Assembly: GCA_009792885.1 (NCBI GenBank)
Contig: WMCF01000007.1
Location: forward strand, 5,767,229-5,831,228
Direction: 5' to 3'
Origin: Eremophila alpestris peregrina
Lineage: Eukaryota; Chordata; Aves; Passeriformes; Alaudidae
Length of the DNA: 64,000 nt
This document shows, in pieces, positions 48,035 through 60,635 of the stretch. The translations under genes were made by a program, and so were the position numbers. Position 1 is the first letter of the stretch, and every line of letters begins with the position of its first letter. The notes under the pieces are model-generated. The model was not told where the DNA came from, did not search any database, and was given only the letters and a program-made list of their open reading frames with translations.

Positions 48035-50684
48035 AAGGAATTCTCTAGGTGACATCTTATAGCACTGAAGAAGATGATGAATAAGTGCTGATGCTTCCAC
48101 AGAGATGATGCTGTCATTCTAGTTGCTTAGCTTTTGTTGCTATTTCCCTGCTGGATTCATTAAAGTGGTATACTGTGAAGAAAATATAATATCATCCTAA
48201 TGAGACCAGGTGCTCTTTATGTAGCACTAGGAATATGCCTAGTTTTTCTTCCTTAGTTCTTGTGCGTAAGTTTTTTGGTTTTTTTTTTTTTTCACAAATG
48301 CTGAAAAAATATTTTAAAATTGTGATTAAAGATGCAATGCTAAATGTTACACGTCTACTTGGCTTTTGTGTTTTTCTATGGAGCTGTTCATTTTTCTCTT
48401 CCTCTAAATTTATGAAGGAACTGTATTTAGAAAGAGTAAGTTAGTTGAAGGAATTAAATGTGAGGAATTGGTTTACCTACGTTCCATGTCTGGTTATGCA
48501 TCTGAATATTTGTTATGATGAACAGTTCTTGATGAAATTTTTGGTAATATCCAGGCTATGTAATTTTTTGCTATTAGTGACACCTTTGGGGAGTGCCAGT
48601 ATTACTAACCAGTGCTCATTCATTTCAGCTGTATTATACTTTTTTAAAGTGGAAAAGAAAAGACTGCATTAACATAAGATATTTCTATAGGGTGTATTCA
48701 TTGCACTTAAGCTGTTTCCCTCTGCACTACATTGCAGGTGTTTCCATCCCCCAGTATGAATAATGACAGGCAATGATGAAGGCTGACAAGCAAAATAAAA
48801 TCATGACAATTGTCAGGCTGCTGCTCTTACTGGTAGTGGAGGACACTGAACTCTTGGGGCTGGGCCTGAGTCTTGGGATGATGTGGTGGGGAAATAATTG
48901 ATGGCAGTAAGTCACAGTGATTCCTGCACAACATCTGTAAGGTTTCAGAGCATTTTATACCATCTTTGATGAGAGTGCAACTTATTTAATTCACACAGAC
49001 AGTGTCCCTGGTAATTCTCCCTCAGAAGATGGATACACACACCCAATCCCACTACCAGTGTCAGCAGAGTCAAAGCTTACACAACAAGGGAATTGTATTG
49101 ATAGCTCTGAGATCCTCAGTCACCAAAGACAGGCCTTTGAACTGCTTGTGATGGATCAAAACCTTAACTCAATCTCTCTGGTTCTTTATTACTGGGTCAC
49201 AGGACAAACCTGCAAAACAGGCTCTTTAGATTTGGTGCTAAAAAAAATAGCAGAGCTAACAGGGTGCTGCCAAGTTTCTACTTTCCTTATGGCACACTAT
49301 ACACCACAATGTACCTTTTGGGAATCACTGGCACAGTGATTGGGCTGCATTTATCTTTGGAGATTTTGCACTTGCTCCTGCAAAGCCAGAGCTTTAACCA
49401 GGGGCATTGGAAGCTACCAAATTCTATATATGAAACTATAATAAATGATAGACTAAATCTAAGTGTACATATCAGCCAGCTTCTCACAAATGGAAACTGA
49501 CATGATTTAATATCCACAGATCTATGAAATAAAGGGAAACAATGGCATATCTGAATCAAATTGTAATATTGATTTTTTTAAACAAACACAGATCTGTTTT
49601 CTTAGTTACATCAGCTAAAGACTCTATACTTGCCTTTAAGAATACATCTTATAAAAAACATTAAAAAAAACACAGTGTGGCCTTCAAAATGATAATAATT
49701 TTTTTCTAATTAATTTTTTTTTCTAAGCATAAAGTATTTGGATTAAAAAGATGACAGCAGTCCTTTCTTCATGTTATGGTGGTTATAGATAATTATTTTC
49801 TCTTTTAGCTAAGGTAACAGTTTTGAAATTAGAGGGTAGCTGATTAATAAGAGCCTTGGAAAACTAGTAATCTGTTCATGTCCATAAACTTAAACTGAAA
49901 AAGGCCAAATCATTTGATCTGGCACATTTAGGACCTAGTGATAGCCCATGTTCCCACTTGGAACCATACATTGAGAGATCTAATACCAAAAAAACCAGGA
50001 GCTCACCAAATGAAGCAAAATGAATCTGTTGAACCAGTCTTGTCAGCAGAGAAATTAGGTGGGAAAAGCTGTCGGTCAGCAGATAATGACAGGATTCTTA
50101 AAATTGGAGAACTGATCAGGCTGATATCTCTGATGTCCACCTATTGTCAGGTGAAAACTTTTCAAGACCGGAAAGAAATACAGCATACCTGTTGACACAA
50201 ACCTTAATCTAGGCAGACCTGTCTTGACAGCAGCTAAGGAGAATCAAATTTGGTGGCAGAAGCAGTCTGATTAAATTCATAAAGGAGTGCTGTGTGAGTA
50301 ACCACCACATGTGAAGTAATTGAGCCAGCACAAACTGTCCAGACTTGTCACCCATTTTTTTTAACCTTGCTAATTTCTGAGAACAGTTATTTATGTCCCA
50401 CTCCTCAATGTGATGTTTATCTTTCCGAGAACTACTAATTAGTTTGAAAATAAGAAGAAAACTTTTAAACTTTGGATTTAGAGTTAAAGTTGCAAGCACC
50501 TGAGAGTTTCTGTTTTAGGATTAAAACTCAAATATTTTGTTTAATTTGAAAACAAAAAATAAAAAGGAACTGCTAGACATAACACTTGGACTGATTCTTG
50601 GTTTTGCTAATGATAGCTAAACCTAATGATAGCTAATTTAAAAAGAGTATAAAGTGTGGTTTGCTTGATTTCTTTTGACATAAG

Positions 50685-51230
50685 TGTTGTGGTTTAACCC
50701 AAATCTGCAACTAAACACCACACAGTCATTCACTCACTCCCCTGCAGTGGGATTGAGGAGAAGACCCAAAGTCTAAAAGTGTGAATACTCATAGGTTATA
50801 ATAAACACAGGTAGAGGTGAAGCAAAAGCCACACAAGCAAAAGTAAAGCAAAAAAATTCACTGCTTCCCATGGGCAGGGACGTGTTCATCCTTCCCCAGG
50901 AGAGCAGGGCCCCATCACATGTAATGGTGACTTGCAAAGTCAAACACCATCACTCTGAATGCCCCCCCCCTTCCTCCTCCTTCCCCCAGCTTTGTATGCT
51001 GAGCCTGATGCCATATGGTTAGTCATGGCTCTGTTCCCTTAAGACTCACAGTGCATCCCCAGCCTCCTTACTGGAGGGGTGAGGTGAGGAACAGAAACTT
51101 GACTTTGTGTAAGCACTGCTCAGAGAGAACAAAAACATCCTTGTGTTATCTACACTGTTTCCAGCATAAATCCAAAACATAGCCCATACTACCTACTATT
51201 AACTTAATACCAAACAAAACCACCAGGAGG
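50685..51230 (-). mobile_element. Avian ERV LTR (ERVL-like), minus strand
   Basis: The plus strand begins 'tgttgtggtttaaccc', followed by 'gcaactaaacaccacacag', 'cactcactcccctgcagtgg' and 'gggattgaggagaagaccc'. This is the well-known reverse-complement start of a widespread avian LTR. The far end shows 'ccaaaacatagcccatacta', 'ctactattaacttaatacc' and a 'aaaaccacc' close, matching the LTR's other terminus. Transcription would run on the minus strand from about 51230. No internal retroviral sequence flanks it, so it is a solo LTR. A clear target duplication could not be assigned, so the right edge is approximate. A run of ten C lies near 50963. Confidence 0.85.
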
Positions 51231-52750
51231 AGACTGCCAAACTCACTTCCTGCTTCTACAGGAAACACTTCCACTGGCATGATTCTGGCATTCTCTTTTG
51301 GAAACTATCAGTCGATCTGTCTTAACTGAAACTCACAAGTTGCTTAGATAACATTTCAAGACCATGAATTTGATATGGAAAACAGACATTTTGCAAATCC
51401 CTTTTCCATATATCTGTTAATTCAGTTGAGTATGGACTCTTGTCTCATATATATTTTCATGCATTTATCGTTTTCGTACATCTGAAATGTGTTTCAAAGA
51501 AAGAGAGATAGAGCAGTTTTTATACATCTCTTTCAGTCTTAGGCAAGACTGAAGAAAGCATTATTGAGGGACAAATGTTCAGGTTCTGGAGCCATACACT
51601 CTTGTGTAGGTTATAACAATAATTACTTTTGAGTAGTGATACAGAGAGATGGTGCTTTCTCATCATCATATTTTTTTCCATCTCTTACTTTCCATATCTT
51701 CCATAACTGCCCTGTTGTTGTATGGATCCTAAGGTAAGATCACTCTGTAATTAAACTGAAACTTTCATTCCAGTGAAAATTTTTAGTGCACTTAGACACA
51801 ACTGGTATTCATCACAAACCCTTCAGCACACAAAGAGCTCAAAACATAAGCAGCATGGTTTCCTCAAGATCTACCTAATGAGGCAACTGTTACTACTTTT
51901 TTCCCAGAGGCTGTTATTGCAGTAGTCATTTACATATGGAAGCTGAACCTGAGTTGACTTTGTTCAGGTAAAATGCAGAACTCACACAAGTGCATGTCAC
52001 CACTGCTTTTGTAGTACTTGGGAAGGCTTCTGGGAATTAGACCAGGAAAGCAGAGGGCAAATGTATTGATTCTTATTACACTGCAGGTGTAGAGAAGGTT
52101 AAAATCTAATGGTGATGAAGAGGAAAAATGAGGCAAGGTGAAAACAACCTTCTAAGAGTCTGAGAGAGAAGCTAGAAAACGCTTTTGAAGAGGGCAAGAA
52201 CATGACAATAAAATCCTGCTTTAGAGTTGCAAAAAAAAAAAAATAGATGATCAATCAACACTTTTTATTTGCATTTGGTTTCTGCTGCTGGATTTATAAA
52301 TCATGTTTGCAGTGTGATTCTCCTCCTTTTGGTGGAGAAATCAAAGACTCTTTCATAACTCTGGGAGAGAAACATAGTGGTTCTCTTAAACCAGACTCAC
52401 TGCTGGAAGGTGTTCAGAGAACCTGTCATAATACTCTATAACGAAGACATGACTGGATCACTAAACATAATACAGAGCAAGAGTAAGCTTAGCATTCCTG
52501 GAAACTAATGATGTGTTTTCTATTAATTCTGTTTCTCATTAAGTCCTAGTATATGGTGGATAAACAACCTTTACTTTTCCTTTAAGACTAGATAGGCTAC
52601 TATAAGTAGCTTTTTATTTCTAAACTATGACAGACAGAAAATATCCTACTGGGTATTGATTTTATTGGATGGCAGGACTAAAGCCTACTTTCAGATGGAA
52701 GTAAGGAATGTGAGCTTGGAGTCACATGCAGGGGCTGTTTGACAGAATGA

Positions 52751-52785
52751 CGCGATGGATACGTCCTTTCGTTGCTATGGCGACG
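52751..52785. promoter_or_regulatory. CpG cluster with RFX X-box-like palindrome
   Basis: GTTGCTATGGCGAC at 52771-52784 is an imperfect palindrome that differs at two positions from the RFX-family X-box GTTGCCATGGCAAC. Six CpG dinucleotides fall within 35 bases (starting at 52751, 52753, 52762, 52770, 52781 and 52784), although the neighbouring kilobases contain very few. RFX factors bind such sites in promoters and enhancers, notably of ciliary genes. No transcript start, TATA box or coding frame is seen close by, so if functional it may be an enhancer or a distal promoter. Binding is inferred from the motif only. Confidence 0.5.
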
Positions 52786-53577
52786 GCTCATCTGCTTACA
52801 TGTCCAAGAAATAGGGCTTTTCATTTTTTCCTGTAAGAAGAAAAACTGCTAACTCATAATAACAAAGTGATTTGTTTTTGCACTAAAGCATAGCTAATGC
52901 AAATACCATTGCCCAGTTTTAATTTGGACATGAAATTAATATCCTAGAGCAAATAATATGAACAAATAACTTTCTCATCCTCTACCTACTTACTCCCATA
53001 GAATTTTTTCACCACAGCAATTGTTTACCTCTTCCGTGAACCTCCAATATATCTGCAACAAATTGGATTTCTGGAATAACTGACACAAGCTCCCAGAATA
53101 CTGTGGTAACTTTAATAAATTTGTTTCAAAGTGGGATTTAATTTAATTTTTTTACTCAAGCCATCCAGATGTTAGAGCTGTACAGATTTTACCAGCATTA
53201 TCTATCAATATTTTCCTGAATATTTAAGGGGATTCTGTTCAGCTGTGGCCATATTCTATTTCTGTTTATTTTCTTCAAGTGCCCTCTGACCAGTCTCTAT
53301 TAGTGGGAATGTTTACAAGAAGCTCATACAGAAATGCAGCGCTGATGCTCCTGAAAATAACTTTTTTTTTTTTTTTAATATACACAGGGAATATTTTTGT
53401 TAAGATTGCCTGCATTCATAATCCAAGATGAGCAACATCAAGATGTGACTAAGATCAATTTAATCTGACAATCAGAAGTAGTTATTTGATAACACTTGAT
53501 ATCTTAACTATTTGATTTGAGATGCAGCACTATTTTTCCTTAAGCAATAAAAAAACCAAAAGAAAACCAGTAGAATA

Positions 53578-53613
53578 TTAAACAAAACAAAACAAAACCA
53601 AAAAAAAAAAAAA
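53578..53613. repeat. (AAAAC)n-like A-rich tract
   Basis: Three to four 'aaaac' units are followed by 13 A. Ordinary simple repeat. Confidence 0.85.
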
Positions 53614-54889
53614 GGAAATAATTTTCTGTCTGCAGGAGTTCCAAATGAAAAATTAAATTCTCTGTTAAGATTATTTGCAGACATATCAGTCATGCCTTAA
53701 TTAAATGTAGCTGTCATTTCATTGTAGTAATCCTCATGCTGTTTCAGAAACCCAAATAAAATAAATATCAAGAACAACCTGATATGGAAAGCATTACAGA
53801 AATTACAGATGTATCTGTGAGGCATTGAAGTCATCATCTCATTCAACTCATTCAAAATCAGAATGCATGACCATGTTACTTTATCAAATGCAGTAGGGTC
53901 TGTATGGCCTCCAGGAAGTATTTTCGTAGGTTACAATAACAGTAATTGCAGTGTGACACTCATTTCCATGTAATACTTATTTCCAGATGTCCCCTTGATA
54001 AGTGTGCCAGATAGAAAAATCAAAAAACCTAAAAATACATTTTAGTTGGCATGCAGCAACAAATCTGCAGGTACCTGTTGAAGAAAAAGCCTCTTTCCTT
54101 TGAATTAATTGTGACATTTGTTTTGAATGGTTTTCCCCCCAGATATATTGCATTGCACAGCATATTACAAATACCCTTGTTAGAACGAAGTACATCTATA
54201 AATTTTGTGTAGGAATAGTCTTTCCTGATATAACAAGAATTACTTTTTATAAAGGAAAATAGAATGCATGAGTTGTCACAAATCCCTGTGAACACAAACC
54301 TCCAAATTATCATCTAAAGTCCAGAGATTAATCCTTATGTGTCTTCTATAGATGGTCCATTTTATTACAATGATGGTTTTGAGGTTGCAAAAAAACCAAC
54401 AGCTTTCTGCAAGTCGTAATGGTGATAGTCTACACAAGGAAGCAAGGACTAAAACTTGTGGAAGCAGCCACTGAGATTCTACCAGAGCCATTCCCACTGA
54501 AAAATATTTGTACAAAGTCTGTGACATGGTGGGCATTCCAAGGTGTTAGATAAGATGTAAGTCTCTCTACTCACTTTATAAATTATGTTCATGATAATTA
54601 TAAATTTGTGCTTATAAATGTGGGGGTTGTTTTCATGCAAATTTTTTCACTTAAGATTTTTAAATGTTGGTATAAGATTAATAATGCAAGTAGGCTAATA
54701 ATTAAAGTATGCTGAGTGCATGCCTTTTTTTTTTTTTTTCCTTTTAATTTCAGAAATAAAGTGAATTAGCCACAGGTAAACTAACCATCTGCTTTATGCT
54801 GGAGCAACTGTTTCCCACACTGCTGTTTCTATAAACTTGCCCATTTTAACTCCACACTAGCAAATAGCTACTCTAAAGTGAACAAATTT

Positions 54890-56080
54890 AAAGGCTCAAA
54901 GGTCATTTGCCATCCAAACTGTGTCACACAGGTCTAGGATCTTGCCAATACATTTGTCCAGTCCATATCCAGTTACCTTTGCATGCCATCACTGTATGGC
55001 TACATTTCAGCTGTTAAGTCTGGAAGCCAAGCTTCTGATCCAGCGAGGAAGCTCTCCTAACCACACAACACACTGACACCCTCACCATGGTGCTGACCTT
55101 AGCAACACACACCGGGGACATTCTCTGTGGTGTCACTTCCCAGTGCTGAGTGACCTGTGCCTAGCTCCCAGCAGTGACATTTCCGTTTCCAGTCTAGCCT
55201 CAGATCCTGCTTTAGCCGGGGTGACGTCGGTCACAGCTGGCTCATCACAGTGCCTCTGGGCTGCAGCAGCAGGTGCTCTGCTTGGCCTGCCACGTTCTGC
55301 CTGAAAGAATATGCTGAACTTTAATTGAAAATTACCTTCCTGTAACAGACAGAACTTACCCATTTTTTCTGTGATCCACATTCTCTTAAGCACGCACACG
55401 CAACCTGAACCCCACAGAAAATATCTATAATTAAGCCATGCCTGACCTGGGGCGTTGATCAGTCTGAAACCCACTTCTTCTTGGGCCATGTTCCTCACTT
55501 TCAGCAAGTACTTGGGCATGCACACTGTACTTTGCCTTTTGGGTAATATGCACCTGCTTCAGCACTCTGCAAAAGAAACTTGGCCAATGATTTTAACATC
55601 CTGATGGTCTCCCACTGCATGCAAGTATTGGATGTACCAGGCACCACACATGAGCATTTTTCAGCCATCTTGATGAAGGAAAAAGGCAAAGGCCTGGTGC
55701 AGAATCATGGCATTGCTAGCTGAAGCCCAGGTGTTTGGCTGGATTGGGTCACCAGGCACCTGGGCAAGGGGTGGGGAGGTGCTGTTTAAGGACAACTACC
55801 TGGCAGCTGGGTGCCAAGGAAGTCTTGGCCCCAAGTCCTCTGAGGGAAGACATTTTGCTGTTCTAGTTACCCTCATGACAGGAGATCCTGGCAGGTGGGA
55901 CATTTCACCTGGTGGTGGCCAAGTGCTTTTGGATCGTGAAGGGAGTTGGAGCCACACAGCCAAGGCACCAAATGCTGTCTGTAGAGGTGGTGCCACTCAG
56001 TGGTGGGAAAACTTACTGAGATTATGGCAAAAATTTATATTCTGCTGGGGTAGAGAATGTCGTTAATCACCTACACAGTG
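54890..56080. other. GC-richer unclassified tract with broken frames
   Basis: This 1.2 kb tract is clearly less AT-rich than its flanks and holds several longer frames: 55133-55525 and 55501-55689 on the minus strand and 55707-56066 on the plus strand. On the minus strand, readable peptide-like pieces move between frames: 'DHQDVKIIGQVSFAEC' near 55620-55570, then 'KYLLKVRNMAQEEVGFRL' near 55510-55455. That pattern would fit an old, frameshifted pseudogene, but I recognise no family. A TGACGTCG (CRE-like) word lies near 55222. It could equally be an unrecognised old transposon or a GC-rich non-coding block. Confidence 0.3.
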
Positions 56081-57309
56081 ACAGAATTCGCTCTTCTGCT
56101 ACCTCAGCATTGCTTTGATATAAAAGGAAGGGATGTTTCAAGACAAAACAATTGCAGAGCATTCCTTACTACTGTGTTTTATTATGGTGCTTCCTGCAGT
56201 TTCTATGTGCGTTTCACCTTATGACTGAAAGTACAGCTGTAAATAAGTTTCTGTGAGATCTTATCCAAGTCTGATTCCTTGAGATGGGCAAGCTCATCAA
56301 ACCTTACTATTGTCATAAGTATCACAAATCTGGAAGCAAATTCATGCAGTTGCAGGCAGACTGATGCTGGCAACATTTTCTGTGGCTTCTGAAAAGAGCT
56401 CTAGCAATTTAGATAGCTGAGATCTTTTTACTGCTCTTTTGAAATTTGCTCCCTGGAATTAAAAAATATTATACAATATAATTGCTATCCATTAGGTAAA
56501 AATGCATTCTGAAATCAAAATAACTCATCCCCAGACTGAAACAGAGTTTTATTATTAATTCTGAGGGACACATCATTTTTAAAGTACTTTGTAGAAAACA
56601 CAAACTGAACTATTTAAACTTTTTAAAGAATTTAATTTTTGTTCAATATATCTTTAAGAAAAAAAAAAAGAAGTAATTAATGTGTTTACTATTTGAAGTT
56701 AGCTAGTTTTCTTGGGAAATTTAAACAAAAAAATTTTGAACCTTGTGTTTAAAATTAACCAAGTAATTTATCATAAAAATTTTTTTACTACAACTCAATC
56801 TTATATGACAACATTTCTTCTGCTACATTAAAAATAGAATTAATATCATTCCAAATTGCATGCACATTTTCCTCTGTGTTCTAGTCTGTATGTCATACTG
56901 TGCTGGAAATATGGCCTACAAGTTTATAATTGCTTACTGGCCTGATACACTGAAATAAATTAGCAAAAATTGCTTGAACTAAAATAAGGAACAGAATGCA
57001 ACTAAGATTACAAGTTTATTAGAATTGAATTTCTAATGTAAATTTACAGAAATTTTCTCAAGTTCAATATGTAAAATTTATCTCAGACATGTCTCTACCC
57101 TTTTCTACACTAGGTATACTCAATCTATCCGGGCTCTATAAAATCCAAGAAGCTTTTAAAAAATCACATGCTTTCATGTAATCACGGTGGTGTTCCAGTA
57201 AGCCGAAATTTTTCACTACTCAAGCACTTGACAGACCTATACCACAGTTTTCACATAAACCAGCTCAGAGTCCTGAATATTATTCTAAGAACTCAGAAAA
57301 TAAATATAT

Positions 57310-57352
57310 AATCATAGCTGATCTTGTGACCAAATCATAGCTGATCTTGTGT
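57310..57352. repeat. Two-copy tandem duplication, 23 bases
   Basis: 'aatcatagctgatcttgtg' occurs twice in direct succession with a spacer of 'acca'. Period 23. Confidence 0.92.
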
Positions 57353-57490
57353 GACAGGAAGATAGGTGGTTAATTATGTGCAAGGAAAAACTAAGATTTC
57401 AAAAATTACAATTTTAGGCTAATAATGGCAAAGTTTTAAATTTTCATTTGTTTTTTAAAGTTTTGAGTGAATGCTGGATAGCTTATATGG

Positions 57491-57539
57491 CATCTTTTAT
57501 GACATATTAACATTTTTTATGACCTATTAACATCTTTTG
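57491..57539. repeat. Tandem duplication, 20-base unit, about 2.4 copies
   Basis: 'catcttttatgacatattaa' is followed by 'cattttttatgacctattaa' and then a partial third 'catctttt'. Confidence 0.92.
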
Positions 57540-60500
57540 GATACCTACAGTTGAACAGATATTTTCAGATTGATGTTTTAGTAAAAAAAAGTGGGAGAAT
57601 GAGATGCGCCTTAGTTTTAGTATGCTGCAGAATTCACTGGTATGTTAACAAAAAGAAAAACAAACTAAAAGAATATTTAGATTTTATTTAGACCAATAGG
57701 TCTAAGATCCATTATATTTGTGGCATTGGCTTAGTAAAGTTTAGACTTCCATATAGGCACCAGATTAGTTATTCCTTGTACCTTGGTTACCTCCAGCCCT
57801 GATTAAGTTGATTTACAGTGCAAGAATCTGAGTTCAATGCTTACTGCATTGTGTGAGTAGATACACATTAGTCAGCTGGAAGAATGACTGCACATGAGTC
57901 ACATAATAACTTCATGTGCAGTTCCATGCTGGAGAGGCTGCACTTGCAGGCCATATGCCAGAACAACAGGCTCAGCATATGGCTTACTCCCCTGTTATTT
58001 CTGGAAAGGTCCTATGCAACAGCTTGGAGGCTCCTCATCTGCAAGAGGCACAGGACACAATTTTCCATGGGAATTTGAGTGTATAAAAGTAGTGTGGAGT
58101 GCTTCCCATAAAGGGAAAAAAGGACTAACAAAATTATCTGAGAGTTTGCTTAAGGCTAGGGAAAAATTATGCTGCCTCATGAGTACAGGTAGCTGCATCT
58201 TTGTTCTCAAGAATCAACTCAAAATTGTATGTCTTAAGCAGATTACAGTGCCCCCATAGAAGAATTCTCTGTCAAAACCAGACTGAGCAAAATGATAATT
58301 TTTTATTCATGAAGGTATCCTGACTTAAGTTAATTTTGAATTTTTGCTCCAGTTCCTCAATTTTTAAAGCTATTGTTTTTAAATGTGGAAATTTTTTTTT
58401 AGAATTGTAAAAAGTTAGCCAGTAATTTTTATGCATATTTGAAATGACTGTGCATTATTAGGTTATTTTGGATTAAATTTTTGAAACAATAATTTGGAGA
58501 TAATTTAAAGGCAGTCAAAATACTGAAATTTTCAGGAATAATTCCTAATCCTGAAAAGGTTATGTAAGTACAGATAGAATTTGTCAAGAGTTGTATGCTG
58601 CTGTAAAATCCTGAATGATGTTATTGAATTAAATCAACAAATTGAGCTTATCCTACTGGCACATACATCTTCTCTGCTGGTTGCTACTAAGGATTGTTGC
58701 CATGTGGAGTCCTGAGTTACCCTCATGCTTCTGCAGTCAGACCTCTGGGTCTGACTTGCAATAAATCCATCCTAAAAGGGGATTTAGCCAGCTGTCCCTA
58801 TCTGCTGCTCTAGATTTGTTCAAAGGGTTGTACAGATATGCACAAAAGGAGTGCATGTATCCATCAGTGTTTGCTCATCCAGATAAGCACGTGTGCTGGA
58901 AGTGATGCATAAGCTGGCTGAACTGAAGCCTTTCCTCCAGCTCTTCCAGTTGGCTTGCACTCATGATGCCCTGGCAGCCTTAGAGGATCTTATAGGATCA
59001 ACAACCAAAATGGGTAAATTTTATTGTACAATTGTCTCTATTTTAAGCATTAAAAACATTTAGGGTAGGAAAAAACAGGATTAGAAAATTATCTCATGGG
59101 AAAAAAGCCCTGAATACTTGGAAGAATTAGCTTCTGTGGGGTTTTACTTATGAAAATATGCTTTAGGAATACGTGTAATGTACCTTATTTTTAGGTCAAC
59201 ATTTTTAGTAGTAGTATTAATTTTATTTTTTAATGTATTTTAATATACGAATTTTCCTCAGAACTGAATAGCAATAAAAATCTCAGTAAAGATATGACAC
59301 ATGCACTTCATTTACTGTGCTTTCTTCACACTGCCTGATCCTACCTAGGATTATTTGCAAATAATAGAGGAAAAGACTGACAGAGTGGAGGTGTTAAATA
59401 ATAGTAGGGTGATTTATCCTCCCAACTATTCACCAGCTATTTTTGCATTCAAGTGATAAAGGAATACCACAGCTTATTGAAGCTTCTTGTGCTCTTGAGC
59501 ATGGGAGAAGTACATGGAGATTCCTTTTGCTGGTTTTCAAATATGTATCTTACTATTCACCTTCTAATTTCCTCATGATTATGATATTTGGGGTTTTTCA
59601 GAGTTACAGGAGAATCTCTTTCTTATTTAGAAAAGTCTGCCTATTAAAGAAGAATCTAAAATATAAAATATGGTTGCATGTTTAAGACATGAAAATGGAA
59701 GGCAAATTAAAGTACTTTATTATTATTACTTTAAATCACATTTTTGTTTAATGCCATTCTCAGGTTTTTTGTGTGCTTGATTAATGGCTTGTGAAGGATT
59801 AAGCCTGGCAATCCCAACTTCCAAAGTGATCCAGGGAAACATCTCCAGTCTATTTCTTTTAACTCTGAATAACTCTCACTCTTATTTTAGAAAGAAAATC
59901 AAATTCAGGGTGTGCACTTGAGTGGGGAGAATTTATCCTATATTATTTGCAAGTAAAGCATACATGTTTGATGACTGGTGAAAGGATTGGTTTGTGCTGC
60001 CTCTGTCATTTATTACAGAAGTATAGCCACGCTGGGAGTATAATTCCTGTTGCCATGGAGTAGCAATGCATACCAATGTTAGACAAATTTTAGGTTATGA
60101 AATAAAAGATATACTGGGCTAGCTCTAAACAGAGAAGGGGCATTTAAACAAAAAGAACATAACAACTCAGTCTTGAATTTGCACAAAACTTACCTTTCTT
60201 TCTGTGTCCTTTAAAAAAAGGCAAATAGTGGTGACCTGATGATACATTTCATCTAAATGAGATCACAACATTCTCCCATCTTCCATAATAAAATTGAACT
60301 AGTATTGACTATCACAACTGCATAAAATTCACTGGTAATACTTGAAAAGTTCAGATGTCCTGTTCAAACACCAACCAATTCACACTGTCTTTACCTGCAA
60401 GATATGCTGACATAAATGTGAGAGACAGAGTTTTAACAGAAGGAGTGGTGCTGTTTTAGTATAAACTACTTATATTCTATTTCAGTTTATCACCAGAGTT

Positions 60501-60558
60501 AAAATACTTGCTTTTTCAGAAGCAGCAAACTCAGAAAATTCTAGATTTCAATGTCTGA

Positions 60559-60563
<5 letters not shown>

Positions 60564-60633
<70 letters not shown>
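60564..60633 (+). repeat. 70-base uninterrupted A run
   Basis: Seventy consecutive A, then 'ttaaattaaagaaaaaaaac'. The homopolymer is the longest in the window. No AATAAA lies shortly upstream and no retrocopy body is recognisable. It may be a poly(A) tail of an unrecognised insertion, a slippage-expanded tract, or partly an assembly effect. The Phe-rich minus frame at 60548-60736 is its translation. Confidence 0.97.

Positions 60634-60635
<2 letters not shown>

Larger units (their letters stand above)
46391..50684. other. Mostly unique sequence, small repeats, no gene seen
   Basis: Contains the AATC microsatellite and a 21-base tandem duplication (listed separately). No supportable gene. 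A minus frame at 48727-48915 has a Ser-rich stretch followed by a hydrophobic segment (near residues 34-50). A plus frame at 49058-49339 is 93 codons. Neither has a recognisable family, splice borders or start context that I would trust. Confidence 0.5.
51231..54889. other. Unique sequence with an X-box-like site, no gene seen
   Basis: No gene is supportable. It holds an RFX/X-box-like CpG cluster at 52751-52785 (separate entry), a T run near 53361-53377, and an AAAAC-type A-rich tract at 53578-53613. A further A run lies at 52230-52242, and a T run at 54725-54740. Short Phe-rich minus frames at 53508-53693 come from the A-rich tract. Confidence 0.55.
56081..60563. other. AT-rich unique sequence, no gene seen
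   Basis: No gene or recognised transposon. Two small tandem duplications (57310-57352 and 57491-57539) are listed separately. The 121-codon plus frame at 57894-58259 overlaps a minus frame and shows no domain. A GTTGCCATGG half X-box word occurs at 60049-60058 without the CpG context seen at 52.77 kb. Confidence 0.55.

Noticed and set aside
48727..48915. Minus frame with Ser-rich region and a hydrophobic segment, resembling a small membrane protein
   Set aside because: Only 62 codons, no homolog recognised, no promoter or splice context; hydrophobic segments arise easily by chance in T-rich frames.
57894..58259. 121-codon plus frame
   Set aside because: It overlaps a minus frame, lacks a domain, and shows no intron or promoter signals.
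60049..60058. GTTGCCATGG half X-box
   Set aside because: Only half of the palindrome is present, without CpG enrichment; such 10-mers occur by chance.
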